Assembly (NCBI RefSeq): GCF_000738265.1
Contig: NZ_JFCQ01000028.1
Location: 138,648 to 202,647 of the forward strand
Direction: 5' to 3'
From: Corynebacterium jeikeium
Lineage (GTDB): Bacteria; Actinomycetota; Actinomycetes; Mycobacteriales; Mycobacteriaceae
DNA: 64,000 bases
A program made the translations under genes and the position numbers. Below are positions 26,788 to 35,583 of this stretch, piece by piece (position 1 is the first letter of the stretch; each line of letters begins with the position of its first letter). Under the pieces are notes generated by a model that did no database searches, had not been told where the DNA came from, and worked only from the letters and a program-made list of their open reading frames with translations.

Positions 26788-27219
26788 ATGGCGAAGCTAA
26801 CCCAAGAAATGAAAGACATGATTGATGCACAGCTGCCGTACCTGGCGACTGTGACCGACGGCGAGACGCTGCTGCCGGACATCGGTCCGAAGCGCAGCCT
26901 GCGCGTGTGGGATGACGAGACGCTGATCTACAACGAAAACACCGGCCGGCAACACCTGGAAAACCTCCGGGCTGGCTCGAAGGCCGCCGTCGCGGTCGTG
27001 GATTGGGCAGAGCTAGATGGGTACCGGTTCATCGGACCGGCGGAGCTATTCCACGAAGGGCCGGTGTGGGATGCAGCGGTGAAGTACGCCGAGGAGATGG
27101 GGCATAACCCACCGAAGATGGCGGTACTGATCCACATCGAGCAGATCTACACGCTCATGCTCGGCAAGAACGCTGGCCGGTTGCTGGCCAGCGATGACGA
27201 GTCCCTGATGGTGGACTAA
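26788..27219 (+). CDS. Pyridoxamine 5'-phosphate oxidase-like flavin-binding protein
   Basis: A 143-residue split-barrel protein of the PNPOx-like superfamily. Visible parts: LPYLATVTDGETLLPDIGPKRSLRV (barrel start), NTGRQHLENLRAGSKAAVAVVD, GYRFIGPAELFHEG and a C-terminal HIEQIYTL. Members bind FMN or F420 and reduce varied substrates. GAAAGGA precedes the ATG at 26788. It is divergent from nrdI across a shared operator-like repeat, so it may be co-regulated with the flavin-dependent NrdI. The 3' end overlaps the convergent fused gene by four bases. Confidence 0.83.
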   Translation: MAKLTQEMKDMIDAQLPYLATVTDGETLLPDIGPKRSLRVWDDETLIYNENTGRQHLENLRAGSKAAVAVVDWAELDGYRFIGPAELFHEGPVWDAAVKYAEEMGHNPPKMAVLIHIEQIYTLMLGKNAGRLLASDDESLMVD

Positions 27220-28118
27220 AAACCGTACTCGCGGGCGGTGATAGCCGCCTGGTTGACGATCCACTCCACCATCTCCTGGGTCGGAGCGCCGGAAATCGCC
27301 TGGTTGGAGGGGTTGTTCATCACTCGGCGGACCACGCCCTCGACGATGATCGCCACCTTCCACAGACCCAGGACGTGCCAGTAGGCCAGCGCCTGCCGCT
27401 CGCGGTCGTGGTAGCCGAACACCGGCAGGTTCCGCACGATGGTCACGCCGGGGGCATCCGCGGGGACGGCGAGCATGGACTGCTGGCGGTGGATCTCCGC
27501 CTCCGGGCTGGTCTTGCCCATCACGATCATGACCTTGAGGTGCGGGTGCATGCCGTTGGAAGTGAACCACTTGCGGCCGTTGAGTACGTAGCCGCCGTCT
27601 GTGCGTTCCATGCTCATGCGGACGTTGGTGGCGTCGCTAGAAGCAACCCCGGGTTCCGTCATGGCGAAGGCAGAGCGGATATCGCCCCGGAGCAGGGGTT
27701 CAAGGTACTTCTCACGGTGCTCGTCGGTGCCGTAGAGCTCGAAGACCTCCATGTTGCCCGTGTCGGGGGCGTTGCAGTTGCAGGCCTCGGGGGCGAGGTG
27801 GATGGACCGGCCCATGATCTCTGCGAGGGGTGCGTATTCGGCGTTGGTCAGGCCGGGGCGGTTGCTATCGCCGCCGGTGGTTGCTGCGTCTGCACTGCCA
27901 GCTCCGCCAGCGCCGAGGTGAGGGTGGAAGAGGTTCCACAGGCCGCGCTTTTTCGCCTCGGCCTTCAAATCATCGAGGACGGCGGGGAAGTGGTGCGGGT
28001 CGCCCGATTCGCGCATCTGCTGTTCGTACACCGACTCCGCCGGGTAGACGCATTCGTCCATGAACTCGGTGAGCTTTCCCTGGTATTCCAGGGATCGTTC
28101 GCTGTGTTGGAAGTCCAC
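27216..28118 (-). pseudogene. Fusion of acyl-CoA dehydrogenase N-part and phosphotransferase C-part
   Basis: A 300-residue chimera. Residues 1–~240 are the N-terminal and middle domains of an acyl-CoA dehydrogenase (FadE/ACAD10-11-like): FAMTEPGVASSDATNV, GRKWFTSNG, NLPVFGYHDRE. The protein then switches to AYWHVLGLWKVAIIVEGVVRR, GAPTQEMVEW and a last helix, which match the end of APH-type phosphotransferases often encoded next to such dehydrogenases. The C-terminal helical bundle of the dehydrogenase and the kinase catalytic loop are both missing. An in-frame deletion that joined two adjacent genes near 27400 explains this. GTG start at 28118 with AAAGG upstream, 6 bp after the SDR stop. Activity is unlikely. 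Confidence 0.75.
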
Positions 28119-28124
28119 TGTTTC

Positions 28125-29024
28125 TTACCTTTCGACGCCAGATCGTCCGCCGACCGGCTTGTCAGCGGAGTTGGATTGTCCGGGTGTGGTGACGTCGATC
28201 GTCTTGTTGCCGACGAGCATTCCGCCGTCGACCACGAGGTTTTCGCCGGTCAGCCAGGAGCTGGTCGGTGCGGCAAGGAATGCGATGGCGTCTGCGATGT
28301 CCTCTGGTTCGCCGATGCGCTCGGCGGGGATGAGGGTGGAGGTGGAGTCTTCGTTTTCCTTCCATAGCGCCTCCGAGAGCTTGGTGCGCACCACGCCGGG
28401 GGAGATGCTGTTCACGCGGATGCGTGGAGCCAGTTCGCGCGCCATCTGCTTGGACAAGTGCAACAGGGCGGCCTTGGAGGCGTTGTACACGCCGATGTAG
28501 TCCTCCATGGTCAGTGCGCCGATGCTGGAGACGTTCACGACCGCGCCTGCGGGGCCGTCAGTGGTGCCGGGGCTGCCGTCGGCGCCATCGCGGGCGGCCT
28601 TGCCGAGGCCTGCCTCGATCGCGGCGCTGGTCCAGATGACCGGGCCGATGGTGTTGATCTGGAACACCTTCGCCATGATGTCCGCGGACTGCTTGTGCAC
28701 TGGGCCGAAGGCGGGGTTCGTGCCGGCGTTGTTGATGAGGACGTCGAGTCGGCCGAACTCTTCAACGGCCTTGGCGCAGGCCATCTTCGCTGCCTCTGGG
28801 TCGGCTACGTGCGCGGCGATTCCCAGTACGCGGCCGGCATTGGGGTTGAGCTTCTGCGCCTCGGCCTGCAGCTCTTCGGCGGCGGGGGTGACTGTTTCTG
28901 GCTTGCGTCCGGTGATGACCACGTTCGCTCCGCTGGCTGCAAGCTTCAGTGCGGTGGCGTGGCCGATGCCGCGGGTGCCGCCGGTGACGATGGCGGTGAG
29001 CCCGGTGAAATCGTAAGAACTCAT
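28125..29024 (-). CDS. Short-chain dehydrogenase/reductase
   Basis: A 299-residue SDR. It has the cofactor motif TGGTRGIGHATAL, ADVAD-like HVADPEAAK, VLINNAGTNP, catalytic Ser in VNVSSIGAL and YNASKAA, and a C-terminal VVDGGML typical of enoyl/ketoacyl-type reductases. Residues near 155–170 contain a Gly/Asp-rich insertion (RDGADGSPGTTDGPAG). A role in fatty-acid or ketone metabolism is suggested by the following acyl-CoA dehydrogenase remnant and the upstream TetR gene. Start 29024 was chosen for family agreement; the frame extends to 29078. Confidence 0.85.
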   Translation of the reverse strand: MSSYDFTGLTAIVTGGTRGIGHATALKLAASGANVVITGRKPETVTPAAEELQAEAQKLNPNAGRVLGIAAHVADPEAAKMACAKAVEEFGRLDVLINNAGTNPAFGPVHKQSADIMAKVFQINTIGPVIWTSAAIEAGLGKAARDGADGSPGTTDGPAGAVVNVSSIGALTMEDYIGVYNASKAALLHLSKQMARELAPRIRVNSISPGVVRTKLSEALWKENEDSTSTLIPAERIGEPEDIADAIAFLAAPTSSWLTGENLVVDGGMLVGNKTIDVTTPGQSNSADKPVGGRSGVER

Positions 29025-29082
29025 GAGGGGGATCCTTCGGGGTGCTCGAGTGTCGGGTGCTGGTGTGACCCCCATCATAAAA

Positions 29083-29096
29083 TGAAATTTGATTCA
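29083..29096. promoter_or_regulatory. Possible TetR operator upstream of the SDR gene
   Basis: TGAAATTTGATTCA has symmetric ends TGAA-N6-TTCA and lies in an AT-rich patch between the SDR gene and the TetR gene, close to a TATGAT-like box on the minus strand at 29074–29079. A local TetR protein is an obvious candidate to bind it. The symmetry is weak. Confidence 0.35.
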
Positions 29097-29153
29097 ATAA
29101 ATGGCGTTCGGGGAAAACGTGGAAAAGTTATGGCGTTTTACCTGTTCAGCGCA

Positions 29154-29804
29154 CTAGATCCCGAGCGCTGTGAACCAGACCTTGTTGGCGGCAGCCAGAA
29201 CGCGGTCGAGTGTCCGCTGGTTGGGTTCCCCGAAGTACTTTTCAATGAACGTGCTGTACGCCAAACGGCTAACCATGCCGGACAGGGAAGCGGCGAGCAT
29301 CTCTGGATCCTCGGCGACGGGGATAACCCCGTTCTGCTGCAGCTGCTCAATCATGCGAGTGTTCCGATCCACAAAGCGGCGGGCGCGTTGGCGTCGTTGC
29401 TCCCGAAAATTCGGATCGATCTGTGCTACCTGATCCATCAGCGCCATTTCGCGGGCGTTGCGCTGGAAGGTGGTCAGGTACTGACGGTTGACCTCCGCGA
29501 TGGAACGACGAACCGCGGAGGCGCTGTGGAAGTTGAGGTGTTTTCCACCGCTACCACGCATTTCCTCCTCCACCTGGTTCAGCACCGCGGCCAGGAGGTC
29601 ATCCCTGTCTTCGAAGTAGGTGTAGAGCGTGCCGACGGAACAATGTGCCTCGCGGGCGATCTGGGTGAGCTTCGCTTCGTGGTAGCCATCGCGCACGAAA
29701 ACTTCGCGCGCCGCGTTGAGGATGGTTGCTCGTCGCTCTCGGGCGCGTGGGGTGAGGCCGGTCTTGCGAGTGGCTCGGTTTGTCCCGTGTGGCATGTACG
29801 ACAT
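29154..29804 (-). CDS. TetR-family transcriptional regulator
   Basis: A 216-residue regulator with an N-terminal helix-turn-helix (residues ~22–68: RATILNAAREVFVRDGYHEAKLTQIAREAHCSVGTLYTYFEDRDDLL), the most conserved TetR segment, and an all-helical ligand domain. Start at 29804 or 29795. It is upstream of the SDR and fused dehydrogenase genes on the same strand and divergent from the histidine phosphatase, so it probably regulates the lipid-metabolism group. The ligand may be an acyl-CoA, by analogy only. Confidence 0.9.
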   Translation of the reverse strand: MSYMPHGTNRATRKTGLTPRARERRATILNAAREVFVRDGYHEAKLTQIAREAHCSVGTLYTYFEDRDDLLAAVLNQVEEEMRGSGGKHLNFHSASAVRRSIAEVNRQYLTTFQRNAREMALMDQVAQIDPNFREQRRQRARRFVDRNTRMIEQLQQNGVIPVAEDPEMLAASLSGMVSRLAYSTFIEKYFGEPNQRTLDRVLAAANKVWFTALGI

Positions 29805-29864
29805 GTTATAAGCTCGATTTTCACGTCACCAGGTTTTTGCGAGTTTGTTTTGGGAGCAGTAGCA

Positions 29865-30824
29865 ATGGGGATTCTCTATCTAGTTCGCCACGGTCAGGCG
29901 AATTCCGGTGGGCTGCACACCGACAATGTCGCGGAGGGGGAGATGGAGGCGACGTACGATCAGCTCACTGAACTGGGGCACGAACAGGCGCGGGTGACGG
30001 GGCGCGCGCTGGCGGAGCGGATCGGCAGCGGCAGCAGCAGTGGCAGCGGCAGCAGCAGCAGTGGCGAGCGCCCCATCATTCTTTCCGGCCCGCTAGCTCG
30101 ACAGCTCAGTACGGCTGGGGAGATCCACGCCGAGATGGTCGCAGCTGGCTTGGATCCGCAGCCCGTAGAGACGGTCGAAGAGTGGCGAGAGTTCAGCTCG
30201 GATGCCGTGCTCGCACCCTATTTCCGCGCCCATCCTGACGAGCTCGCGCAGATCCGGCGCGCATACGCCGCCGCGCGCACAGGGCACGCAAGCCAAGGTT
30301 CAGAGCAAGGTCCAGAGCAAGGTTCAGGACAGGTCGCAGGCGGGATGAAGGAGCACAACCGTCTGCTCGGCCAGGCCATCGATGCGGCCCTACGGGAGTG
30401 GTGCTCAACCCCGGGGTTCGCCTCCTTCGCTGCGCAGGTAAGGCAAGGATTTTCGGACGCCACCTTCCTCGCCGCCCAACACGGATCAGTCGTGGTTGTC
30501 ACCTCCGCCGGCCCGATCTCCATGTGTGCCGCTGCGCTGATCGGCGCCGACTGGACGCACATGATCAACAACATTTTTACTTCTTCGGTGAGTGTGTTCA
30601 GCACCCGCGGCGCAGCTGCTTCGGGCCCAGCCGCGGGCGCTGCCGCTGATACTGCCGGCACTGATACTGCCGCTGACACTGCAGCTGGCACTGACACTGC
30701 CGCTGATACTGCCGGCACTGATACTGCCGCTGACACTGCAGCGCAGTTGCTGAGCTTCAACGAGCATGCTCACCTGGATTACCCCGACCCATCCGGCGCC
30801 CGCCGACTCCGCCGCTACCGCTAG
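29865..30824 (+). CDS. Histidine phosphatase superfamily protein
   Basis: Phosphoglycerate-mutase-like phosphatase, 319 residues. The catalytic motif is LYLVRHGQAN at residues 4–13, followed by LTELGHEQARVTGRALAERI and SGPLARQLSTA. The later VVVTSAGPIS replaces the more usual SHG-type motif, so the second catalytic His is not obvious there. Two low-complexity insertions are unusual: Ser/Gly repeats at ~55–65 and Thr/Asp/Ala repeats at ~262–290 encoded by a 44-bp duplication. The ATG at 29865 has GGGAG upstream. Substrate unknown. Confidence 0.83.
   Translation: MGILYLVRHGQANSGGLHTDNVAEGEMEATYDQLTELGHEQARVTGRALAERIGSGSSSGSGSSSSGERPIILSGPLARQLSTAGEIHAEMVAAGLDPQPVETVEEWREFSSDAVLAPYFRAHPDELAQIRRAYAAARTGHASQGSEQGPEQGSGQVAGGMKEHNRLLGQAIDAALREWCSTPGFASFAAQVRQGFSDATFLAAQHGSVVVVTSAGPISMCAAALIGADWTHMINNIFTSSVSVFSTRGAAASGPAAGAAADTAGTDTAADTAAGTDTAADTAGTDTAADTAAQLLSFNEHAHLDYPDPSGARRLRRYR
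30641..30741 (+). repeat. 44-bp in-frame direct repeat in the histidine phosphatase gene
   Basis: Positions 30641–30684 and 30698–30741 are identical, offset by 57 bp (19 codons). They are built from shorter ACTGCCGCTGAT-type units encoding TAADTAGTD. Because the period is a multiple of three, copy changes would alter length but keep the frame. Confidence 0.75.
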
Positions 30825-30906
30825 AAATTTTTCGCGCCGGGTTGTTTTCAGCGCTGGTTGAGTGCTTGGGCGCCGCGCGAATCGTTGGATTGGCATGATT
30901 GGCATC

Positions 30907-32034
30907 ATGACCTCACACTCGGCAGATACAACTAAGTCACCGACCGCGCCCGCGAACCCAGTGAGCGCCTCGGCCAACCCAGCCAACCCAGCCAACCCGG
31001 CCAACCCGGCCAACCCAGCGAAACAGGTGAACGCCACAGGCAACCCGGCGAACCGGGTGAAGGTAGTCGCGGATGTGGACACGGGCATCGATGATGCCCT
31101 GGCTCTGACCTATTTAGCTCATCTGCATGCTTCGGGGCGGATCGAACTTGGCGTCACAACGAGCGCCGGTAACTGCGGCGCAGCGCAAGCAGCCGCGAAC
31201 AGCGCGGATGTACTGGCTGCGTGCGGGGTGGACGTACCAGTCGTCGCAGGCGCGGCCCAGCCCGTGAGCGTGGAGCTGGTGACCACCCCGGAGACGCACG
31301 GCCCCACAGGACTTGGCCACTACATCACCAGTGCGGACCCCGCCGACTATCCACCGAGTGTCGAAGAGGCTGTGGCCAGCTGGGAGGGCGCCGATTACCT
31401 CCTGATTGCGGGGCCAGCTACGAACCTTGCGTGGGCGCTGGAGCACTGCCCCGAAGTGCTGGACGGCACTGAGATTTGCCTCATGACCGGGGCTTTTAAC
31501 TATCCAGGGAACACTACTCCGCTGGCGGAGTGGAACGCTTGGGTGGATCCGCATGCGCTCGGGTACTCGCTGGAGCGGCTGGCGCAGCGTTCGCAGCGGC
31601 GCCAGCCGCAGGGTTCGGCCGGCCTGCCAACCTTGTGCCCCCTTAATGTCACTGAGACAGTGCTTTTGTACCCCGATCGGCTTGAACGTTGGCTGGAAGG
31701 TTCGGAGGGGGAGGAGGTGGCGTCAACAAGAAAGCAGTTAAAGCACCTGCTTTCCGAGGCGCTGCGCTTCTACTTTGAGTTTCACCAGACAGTAGGGGTG
31801 GGGTATTGCGCGCAGATACATGACCTTGCCGCCGCGATGGTGATGCTGGGGCGGGTGCCGTTTTCGGTGCGCGCCGGGGCCGTCGAAGTCGAGGCGGAAT
31901 CTGCGCTGACGCGGGGTGCGACGCTGGTCGACTGGGACGGCGGGTACTGGCAAAAGCCGGCGAACGCGAAGATCCTCCAGGGGTTGGATCCGCTGGAAGT
32001 GTTCGCAGAGTTCGAGCGGGTTGTGTTTGGGTAG
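30907..32034 (+). CDS. Inosine/uridine-preferring nucleoside hydrolase family protein
   Basis: Nucleoside hydrolase of 375 residues, cleaving the N-glycosidic bond of nucleosides for salvage. The calcium-binding motif VADVDTGIDDALAL follows a ~50-residue N-terminal extension. Later parts LIAGPATNLAWAL, NAWVDPHA and QIHDLAAAMVM (with the active-site His-Asp) fit the family. The extension contains five NPA units from a 9-bp tandem repeat (30973–31020), again an in-frame simple repeat. ATG 30907 was preferred over earlier in-frame starts. Cytoplasmic. Confidence 0.88.
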   Translation: MTSHSADTTKSPTAPANPVSASANPANPANPANPANPAKQVNATGNPANRVKVVADVDTGIDDALALTYLAHLHASGRIELGVTTSAGNCGAAQAAANSADVLAACGVDVPVVAGAAQPVSVELVTTPETHGPTGLGHYITSADPADYPPSVEEAVASWEGADYLLIAGPATNLAWALEHCPEVLDGTEICLMTGAFNYPGNTTPLAEWNAWVDPHALGYSLERLAQRSQRRQPQGSAGLPTLCPLNVTETVLLYPDRLERWLEGSEGEEVASTRKQLKHLLSEALRFYFEFHQTVGVGYCAQIHDLAAAMVMLGRVPFSVRAGAVEVEAESALTRGATLVDWDGGYWQKPANAKILQGLDPLEVFAEFERVVFG

Positions 32035-32117
32035 CGCTGAGGCTATTCAACCCTGGTAAACCCAGTTAGGTGCGGGCTGGTCTGCAAAAGCCCAGCCGGC
32101 CCAGCCAGCACCCCAGG

Positions 32118-34436
32118 CTAGACGCGCGCGCGAGCCTTCTTGGCGGCCGCGACCAGTACCTCCAGGGAAGCAGTGGTCTCTTCCCAGCCGCGGGTCTTCA
32201 GGCCGCAGTCCGGGTTGACCCACAGCAGAGAGGGATCTACAGAACCCAAGGCGGCGGTCAGTAGCTCGTCGACTTCTTCCTGCTTCGGCACGCGCGGGGA
32301 GTGGATGTCCCACACGCCCGGGCCAACTCCCAGCTCGTAGCCCTCGTCCTTTAGCGCGGCCAGAACCTGCATGCCGTTGCGGGCGGCCTCGATGGAGGTC
32401 ACGTCGGCGTCCAGGTTGGAGACCGTGTCGATCAGCTCGTTGAACTCGGAGTAGCACATGTGCGTGTGGATCTGAACCTTGTTCTCCGCGCCAGAGGTAG
32501 CCAGGCGGAAGGAGCCAACCGCCCATTCCAGGTAGTCCGGCTGCTGCTCCTTGCGCAGCGGCAGTAGCTCGCGGATGGCGGGCTCGTCCACCTGCACCAC
32601 GCGGGCGCCAGCGGCGATCAGATCGTCAATCTCGTCGCGCAGTGCCAGCGCAACCTGGTCGGCGGTCTCGCCCAGCGGCTGATCGTCGCGCACGAAGGAC
32701 CAGGCCAGCATGGTCACCGGGCCGGTCAGCATGCCCTTGACTGGCTTGTCGGTCAGGTCGGCGGCAACCTTGTACCAGTCGACGGTCATCGCGTGCGGGC
32801 GGGAAACGTCACCGAAGATGATCGGCGGGCGCACGCAGCGGGAGCCGTAGGACTGCACCCACGCGTACTCGGTGGACAGGTAGCCATCCAGCTGCTCGGA
32901 GAAGTACTGCACCATGTCGTTGCGCTCCGGCTCGCCGTGCACCAGCACGTCCAGGCCCAGCTCTTCTTGGCGCTTGATAACGTCCGCGACCTCGTCCTTC
33001 ATTGCCTGGGTGTAGGCTGCGTCGTCGATCTCACCCTTGCGGTGCTTCGCACGCGCCTGGCGGATCTCCGTGGTCTGCGGGAAGGAGCCGATGGTGGTGG
33101 TCGGCAGCGGCGGCAGGTTCAGCTCTGCCTTCTGTGCCTCGCGGCGGGCCTCGATGGAATCGCGGCGACGGTCAGCGTCGGTCACAGCATCCTGGCGCTC
33201 ACGCACGGCTGCGTTGTGGGTCAGGGTGGAGTTCTTGCGGTCCTCGATGGCCGCGCGGGTCTCGGCGAACAGCTGTTCGTCGGCCTCGGTCTGCTCGCCG
33301 CGCAGGGTGCGGGACAGGGCTGCGACCTCGCGGATCTTCTCGGAGCCGAAGGCCAGCCACTTCTGCACCTCGGCGTTCAGGTTCTGCTCGCGCTCCAGGG
33401 AGTAAGGCACGTGCAGCAGGGAGCAGCTCGTGGAGACGGCAACCGGGCCGCGCTCCTTCAGCCCCTGCAGGGTCTTCAGCGCTGCGTCCAGGTCGGTGCG
33501 CCAGACGTTGTGGCCATCCACAACACCGGCGGCCAGCAGCTCCTTGCCAGTCCAGGCGGGCAGCTCGGCAGCGGCGGCGCCACCGGTGACCAGGTCCACG
33601 CTGAAGGCAGCCACACCGGAGCCGCTCAACAGCTCGATCGCTGCGTTGCCGTCGCCGAAGTAGGTCTGGATAAGGAGCTGGACGCCCTCAGCACCAGCAC
33701 CTGCCACCTCAGCCAGCTTCTCGTAGCCAGCGCGGGTGCGCTTCAGCAGATCCTCGTTGGCGGCCGCATCAGCGTAAGCGAAGTCGGTGACCAGGATCGG
33801 CTCGTCGAACTGTACCCACTTCACGCCGCGGTCTGCGATGCGCTTGAGCAGGCGGGAGTAGGCGTCAAAAATTTCCTCGAGGTGAGTGAAGGCATCAGAA
33901 CCATCGACGGTACGAGACAGCGCCAGGTACGTCAGCGGGCCAACCAGCACGGGGCGGACGGCCTCGCCGGCGCGGGTGACCTGGTCGCGGATGTCCTCTA
34001 GGAATGCGGAATCGTCCAGCTCTACGCGGGAATCCTTGGCGAGCTCCGGGACGATGTAGTGGTAGTTCGTGTCGAACCACTTCGTCATTGCGGAGGCCGG
34101 CAGGTCCTTGGTGCCGCGGGCGGCGGCGAAGTAGCGGTCGATGAAGCGCGGCAGGCCGTCGTTGTCGTGGTCGGCGATGTCGGCAACGCGCTCGGGCAGT
34201 AGGCCTAGTAGGGCGGTGGTATCCAGCACAGCGTCGTAGAAGGAGCGGCCAGAGAACGCGGCGGAATCCAGGCCAGCGGCCAGCAGCTCGTCGGTGTAGT
34301 CGTTGACCAGGCGAGTTGCAGTGGTCGCTAGGTTGCGGCCGGTGGAGTTATCGCGCCAGTAGCCCTCTAGAGCCTTCTTGAGCTCGCGGTCGGGTCCGAT
34401 GCGCGGTACCCCGGCGACGGTTGCGTTGAAAGTCAT
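32118..34436 (-). CDS. metE: Cobalamin-independent methionine synthase
   Basis: Transfers a methyl group from methyl-tetrahydrofolate polyglutamate to homocysteine without B12. The 772 residues have both halves of the duplicated barrel. Zn-binding residues are in HTHMCYSEFN and near the C-terminus NPDCGLKTRGWEE. LPTTTIGSFPQTTEIRQAR and VHGEPERNDMVQYF are diagnostic. ATG 34436 has AGGACA upstream. The frame stays open for 62 further codons that have no family similarity. An McbR-type operator lies about 200 bp upstream, which agrees with methionine-repressed control in corynebacteria. Confidence 0.97.
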   Translation of the reverse strand: MTFNATVAGVPRIGPDRELKKALEGYWRDNSTGRNLATTATRLVNDYTDELLAAGLDSAAFSGRSFYDAVLDTTALLGLLPERVADIADHDNDGLPRFIDRYFAAARGTKDLPASAMTKWFDTNYHYIVPELAKDSRVELDDSAFLEDIRDQVTRAGEAVRPVLVGPLTYLALSRTVDGSDAFTHLEEIFDAYSRLLKRIADRGVKWVQFDEPILVTDFAYADAAANEDLLKRTRAGYEKLAEVAGAGAEGVQLLIQTYFGDGNAAIELLSGSGVAAFSVDLVTGGAAAAELPAWTGKELLAAGVVDGHNVWRTDLDAALKTLQGLKERGPVAVSTSCSLLHVPYSLEREQNLNAEVQKWLAFGSEKIREVAALSRTLRGEQTEADEQLFAETRAAIEDRKNSTLTHNAAVRERQDAVTDADRRRDSIEARREAQKAELNLPPLPTTTIGSFPQTTEIRQARAKHRKGEIDDAAYTQAMKDEVADVIKRQEELGLDVLVHGEPERNDMVQYFSEQLDGYLSTEYAWVQSYGSRCVRPPIIFGDVSRPHAMTVDWYKVAADLTDKPVKGMLTGPVTMLAWSFVRDDQPLGETADQVALALRDEIDDLIAAGARVVQVDEPAIRELLPLRKEQQPDYLEWAVGSFRLATSGAENKVQIHTHMCYSEFNELIDTVSNLDADVTSIEAARNGMQVLAALKDEGYELGVGPGVWDIHSPRVPKQEEVDELLTAALGSVDPSLLWVNPDCGLKTRGWEETTASLEVLVAAAKKARARV

Positions 34437-34812
34437 CGTCTGTCCTGTCTTTCTGTGCTTGTGCTTGTGCAGTCTGCACTTCTGTTTTTCCAGTTCGCGG
34501 CTACCTCTGAAGGGGGTAAGCCAGTGCGGTTCCCACGCGGTGCTGCCTTTCCCGGGGCTCCAGAAGGCGCGGTTGTGCGGCAGGCTGTAGTAGCCGCCGC
34601 GGTGCGCGGGTCGCTTGCTCAACCATTTAAGAATAGACAGCTTGGTCTGTCAACTAGATCACGAAAATTGGTCACCTGTGAGGCGCCCGATTTGTGTTAC
34701 CAAGCCGCCATCTGTAAGCATTAAACAAACATCAAAACCACTGGCCACATGGGCGAAACGTCGAGGTGACATAGACGTTGCGCACAGGCCATCGACGTAG
34801 AGGATTCCCCCC
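34437..34812. other. Divergent intergenic region between metE and the ECF transporter genes
   Basis: A 376-bp promoter region. It contains the McbR-like site at 34634–34649, an AT-rich patch near 34710–34740, and short CTTGTG repeats beside metE. No SAM, cobalamin or TPP riboswitch was recognised on either strand. Confidence 0.5.
34634..34649. promoter_or_regulatory. McbR-type operator upstream of metE
   Basis: TAGAC-AGCTTG-GTCTG differs by one base from the TAGAC-N6-GTCTA consensus for McbR, the S-adenosylhomocysteine-responsive repressor of sulfur and methionine genes in Corynebacterium glutamicum. It lies about 200 bp upstream of metE and could also face the divergent ECF genes. Confidence 0.7.
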
Positions 34813-35571
34813 ATGCGCCCCCTGTCACGCACAGCAAGTTACGTACTGCTCGGTCTAGCCGCGATTATCATTGTCGCCACCTGGCTGACCCTCGTCATTT
34901 GGCAGCCCAGCGACTCGAACTACGAGTCCCTCGCTGATTCCAAGAGCTCCACCATCGCCCTCGTCGGCTTCGTCGTCCCCGCCATCTTGGCGCTCATCGC
35001 CGTGATCCCCCGCCTGCCCGTGCGCACCCTGGCGCTGCTGCCGGTCGCGCTGGCGATCAACGTGGTGCTGGGCCACCTCATCGGCAACATGGGTCTGCCG
35101 CTGCCGCTGTACCTAGATTCGATCGGCACGGTGCTGGTCGGTGCCCTGGCCGGACCCTGGGCGGGGCTGGTCACCGGCGTGCTGTCCGCCCTGGTGTGGG
35201 GCACGTTTAACCCCACTGTTGTAGGCTTCGCTGCCGCTTATGCCTTCGTTGGAGTCTGCGCCGGCCTGCTGCGCAACTGGTGGACCGGAGCGTATTGGAA
35301 GATCGCCCTGTCCGCCCTGGTCGTCGGCTTCCTGACGGCCCTGCTGTCCGCCCCCATCGCCTCCTTCATCTTCGGCGGCACCGCGGGCACGGGCACGGGT
35401 CTGCTGGTCACTGCCTACCGCTCCCTGGGCTTCGACCCGATGACGGCCGTGTTCTTGCAGTCCTGGACGTCCGACCCTGTTGATAAGCTGATCGTGTTCA
35501 CCGTCATCTACCTGGTCATTCGCGCGCTGCCTCAGCGCACTCGCCGCACTTTCGCCCCGACGGCGGATTAG
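34813..35571 (+). CDS. ECF transporter S component (substrate-binding subunit)
   Basis: A 252-residue membrane protein with about six helices. It resembles ECF-type substrate-specific components: LGHLIGNMGLPLPLYLDSIGTV followed by GALAGPWAGLVTGVLSALVWG, as in several vitamin S-units. It is the first of three genes with T and A components, so this is a dedicated (group I) ECF system. The substrate is not readable; the divergent neighbour metE and a shared intergenic region make a methionine-, vitamin- or sulfur-linked solute conceivable. GAGGATT precedes the ATG. Confidence 0.78.
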   Translation: MRPLSRTASYVLLGLAAIIIVATWLTLVIWQPSDSNYESLADSKSSTIALVGFVVPAILALIAVIPRLPVRTLALLPVALAINVVLGHLIGNMGLPLPLYLDSIGTVLVGALAGPWAGLVTGVLSALVWGTFNPTVVGFAAAYAFVGVCAGLLRNWWTGAYWKIALSALVVGFLTALLSAPIASFIFGGTAGTGTGLLVTAYRSLGFDPMTAVFLQSWTSDPVDKLIVFTVIYLVIRALPQRTRRTFAPTAD

Positions 35572-35583
35572 CCCCATTTCCAC

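Noticed and set aside
28458..29864. Long upstream extension of the histidine phosphatase frame
   Set aside because: It is antisense to the SDR and TetR genes and shows no family similarity. The phosphatase begins with its catalytic MGILYLVRHG at 29865.
34437..34812. Riboswitch (SAM, cobalamin, TPP) before metE or the ECF genes
   Set aside because: I found none of the conserved blocks on either strand; only an McbR-type site.
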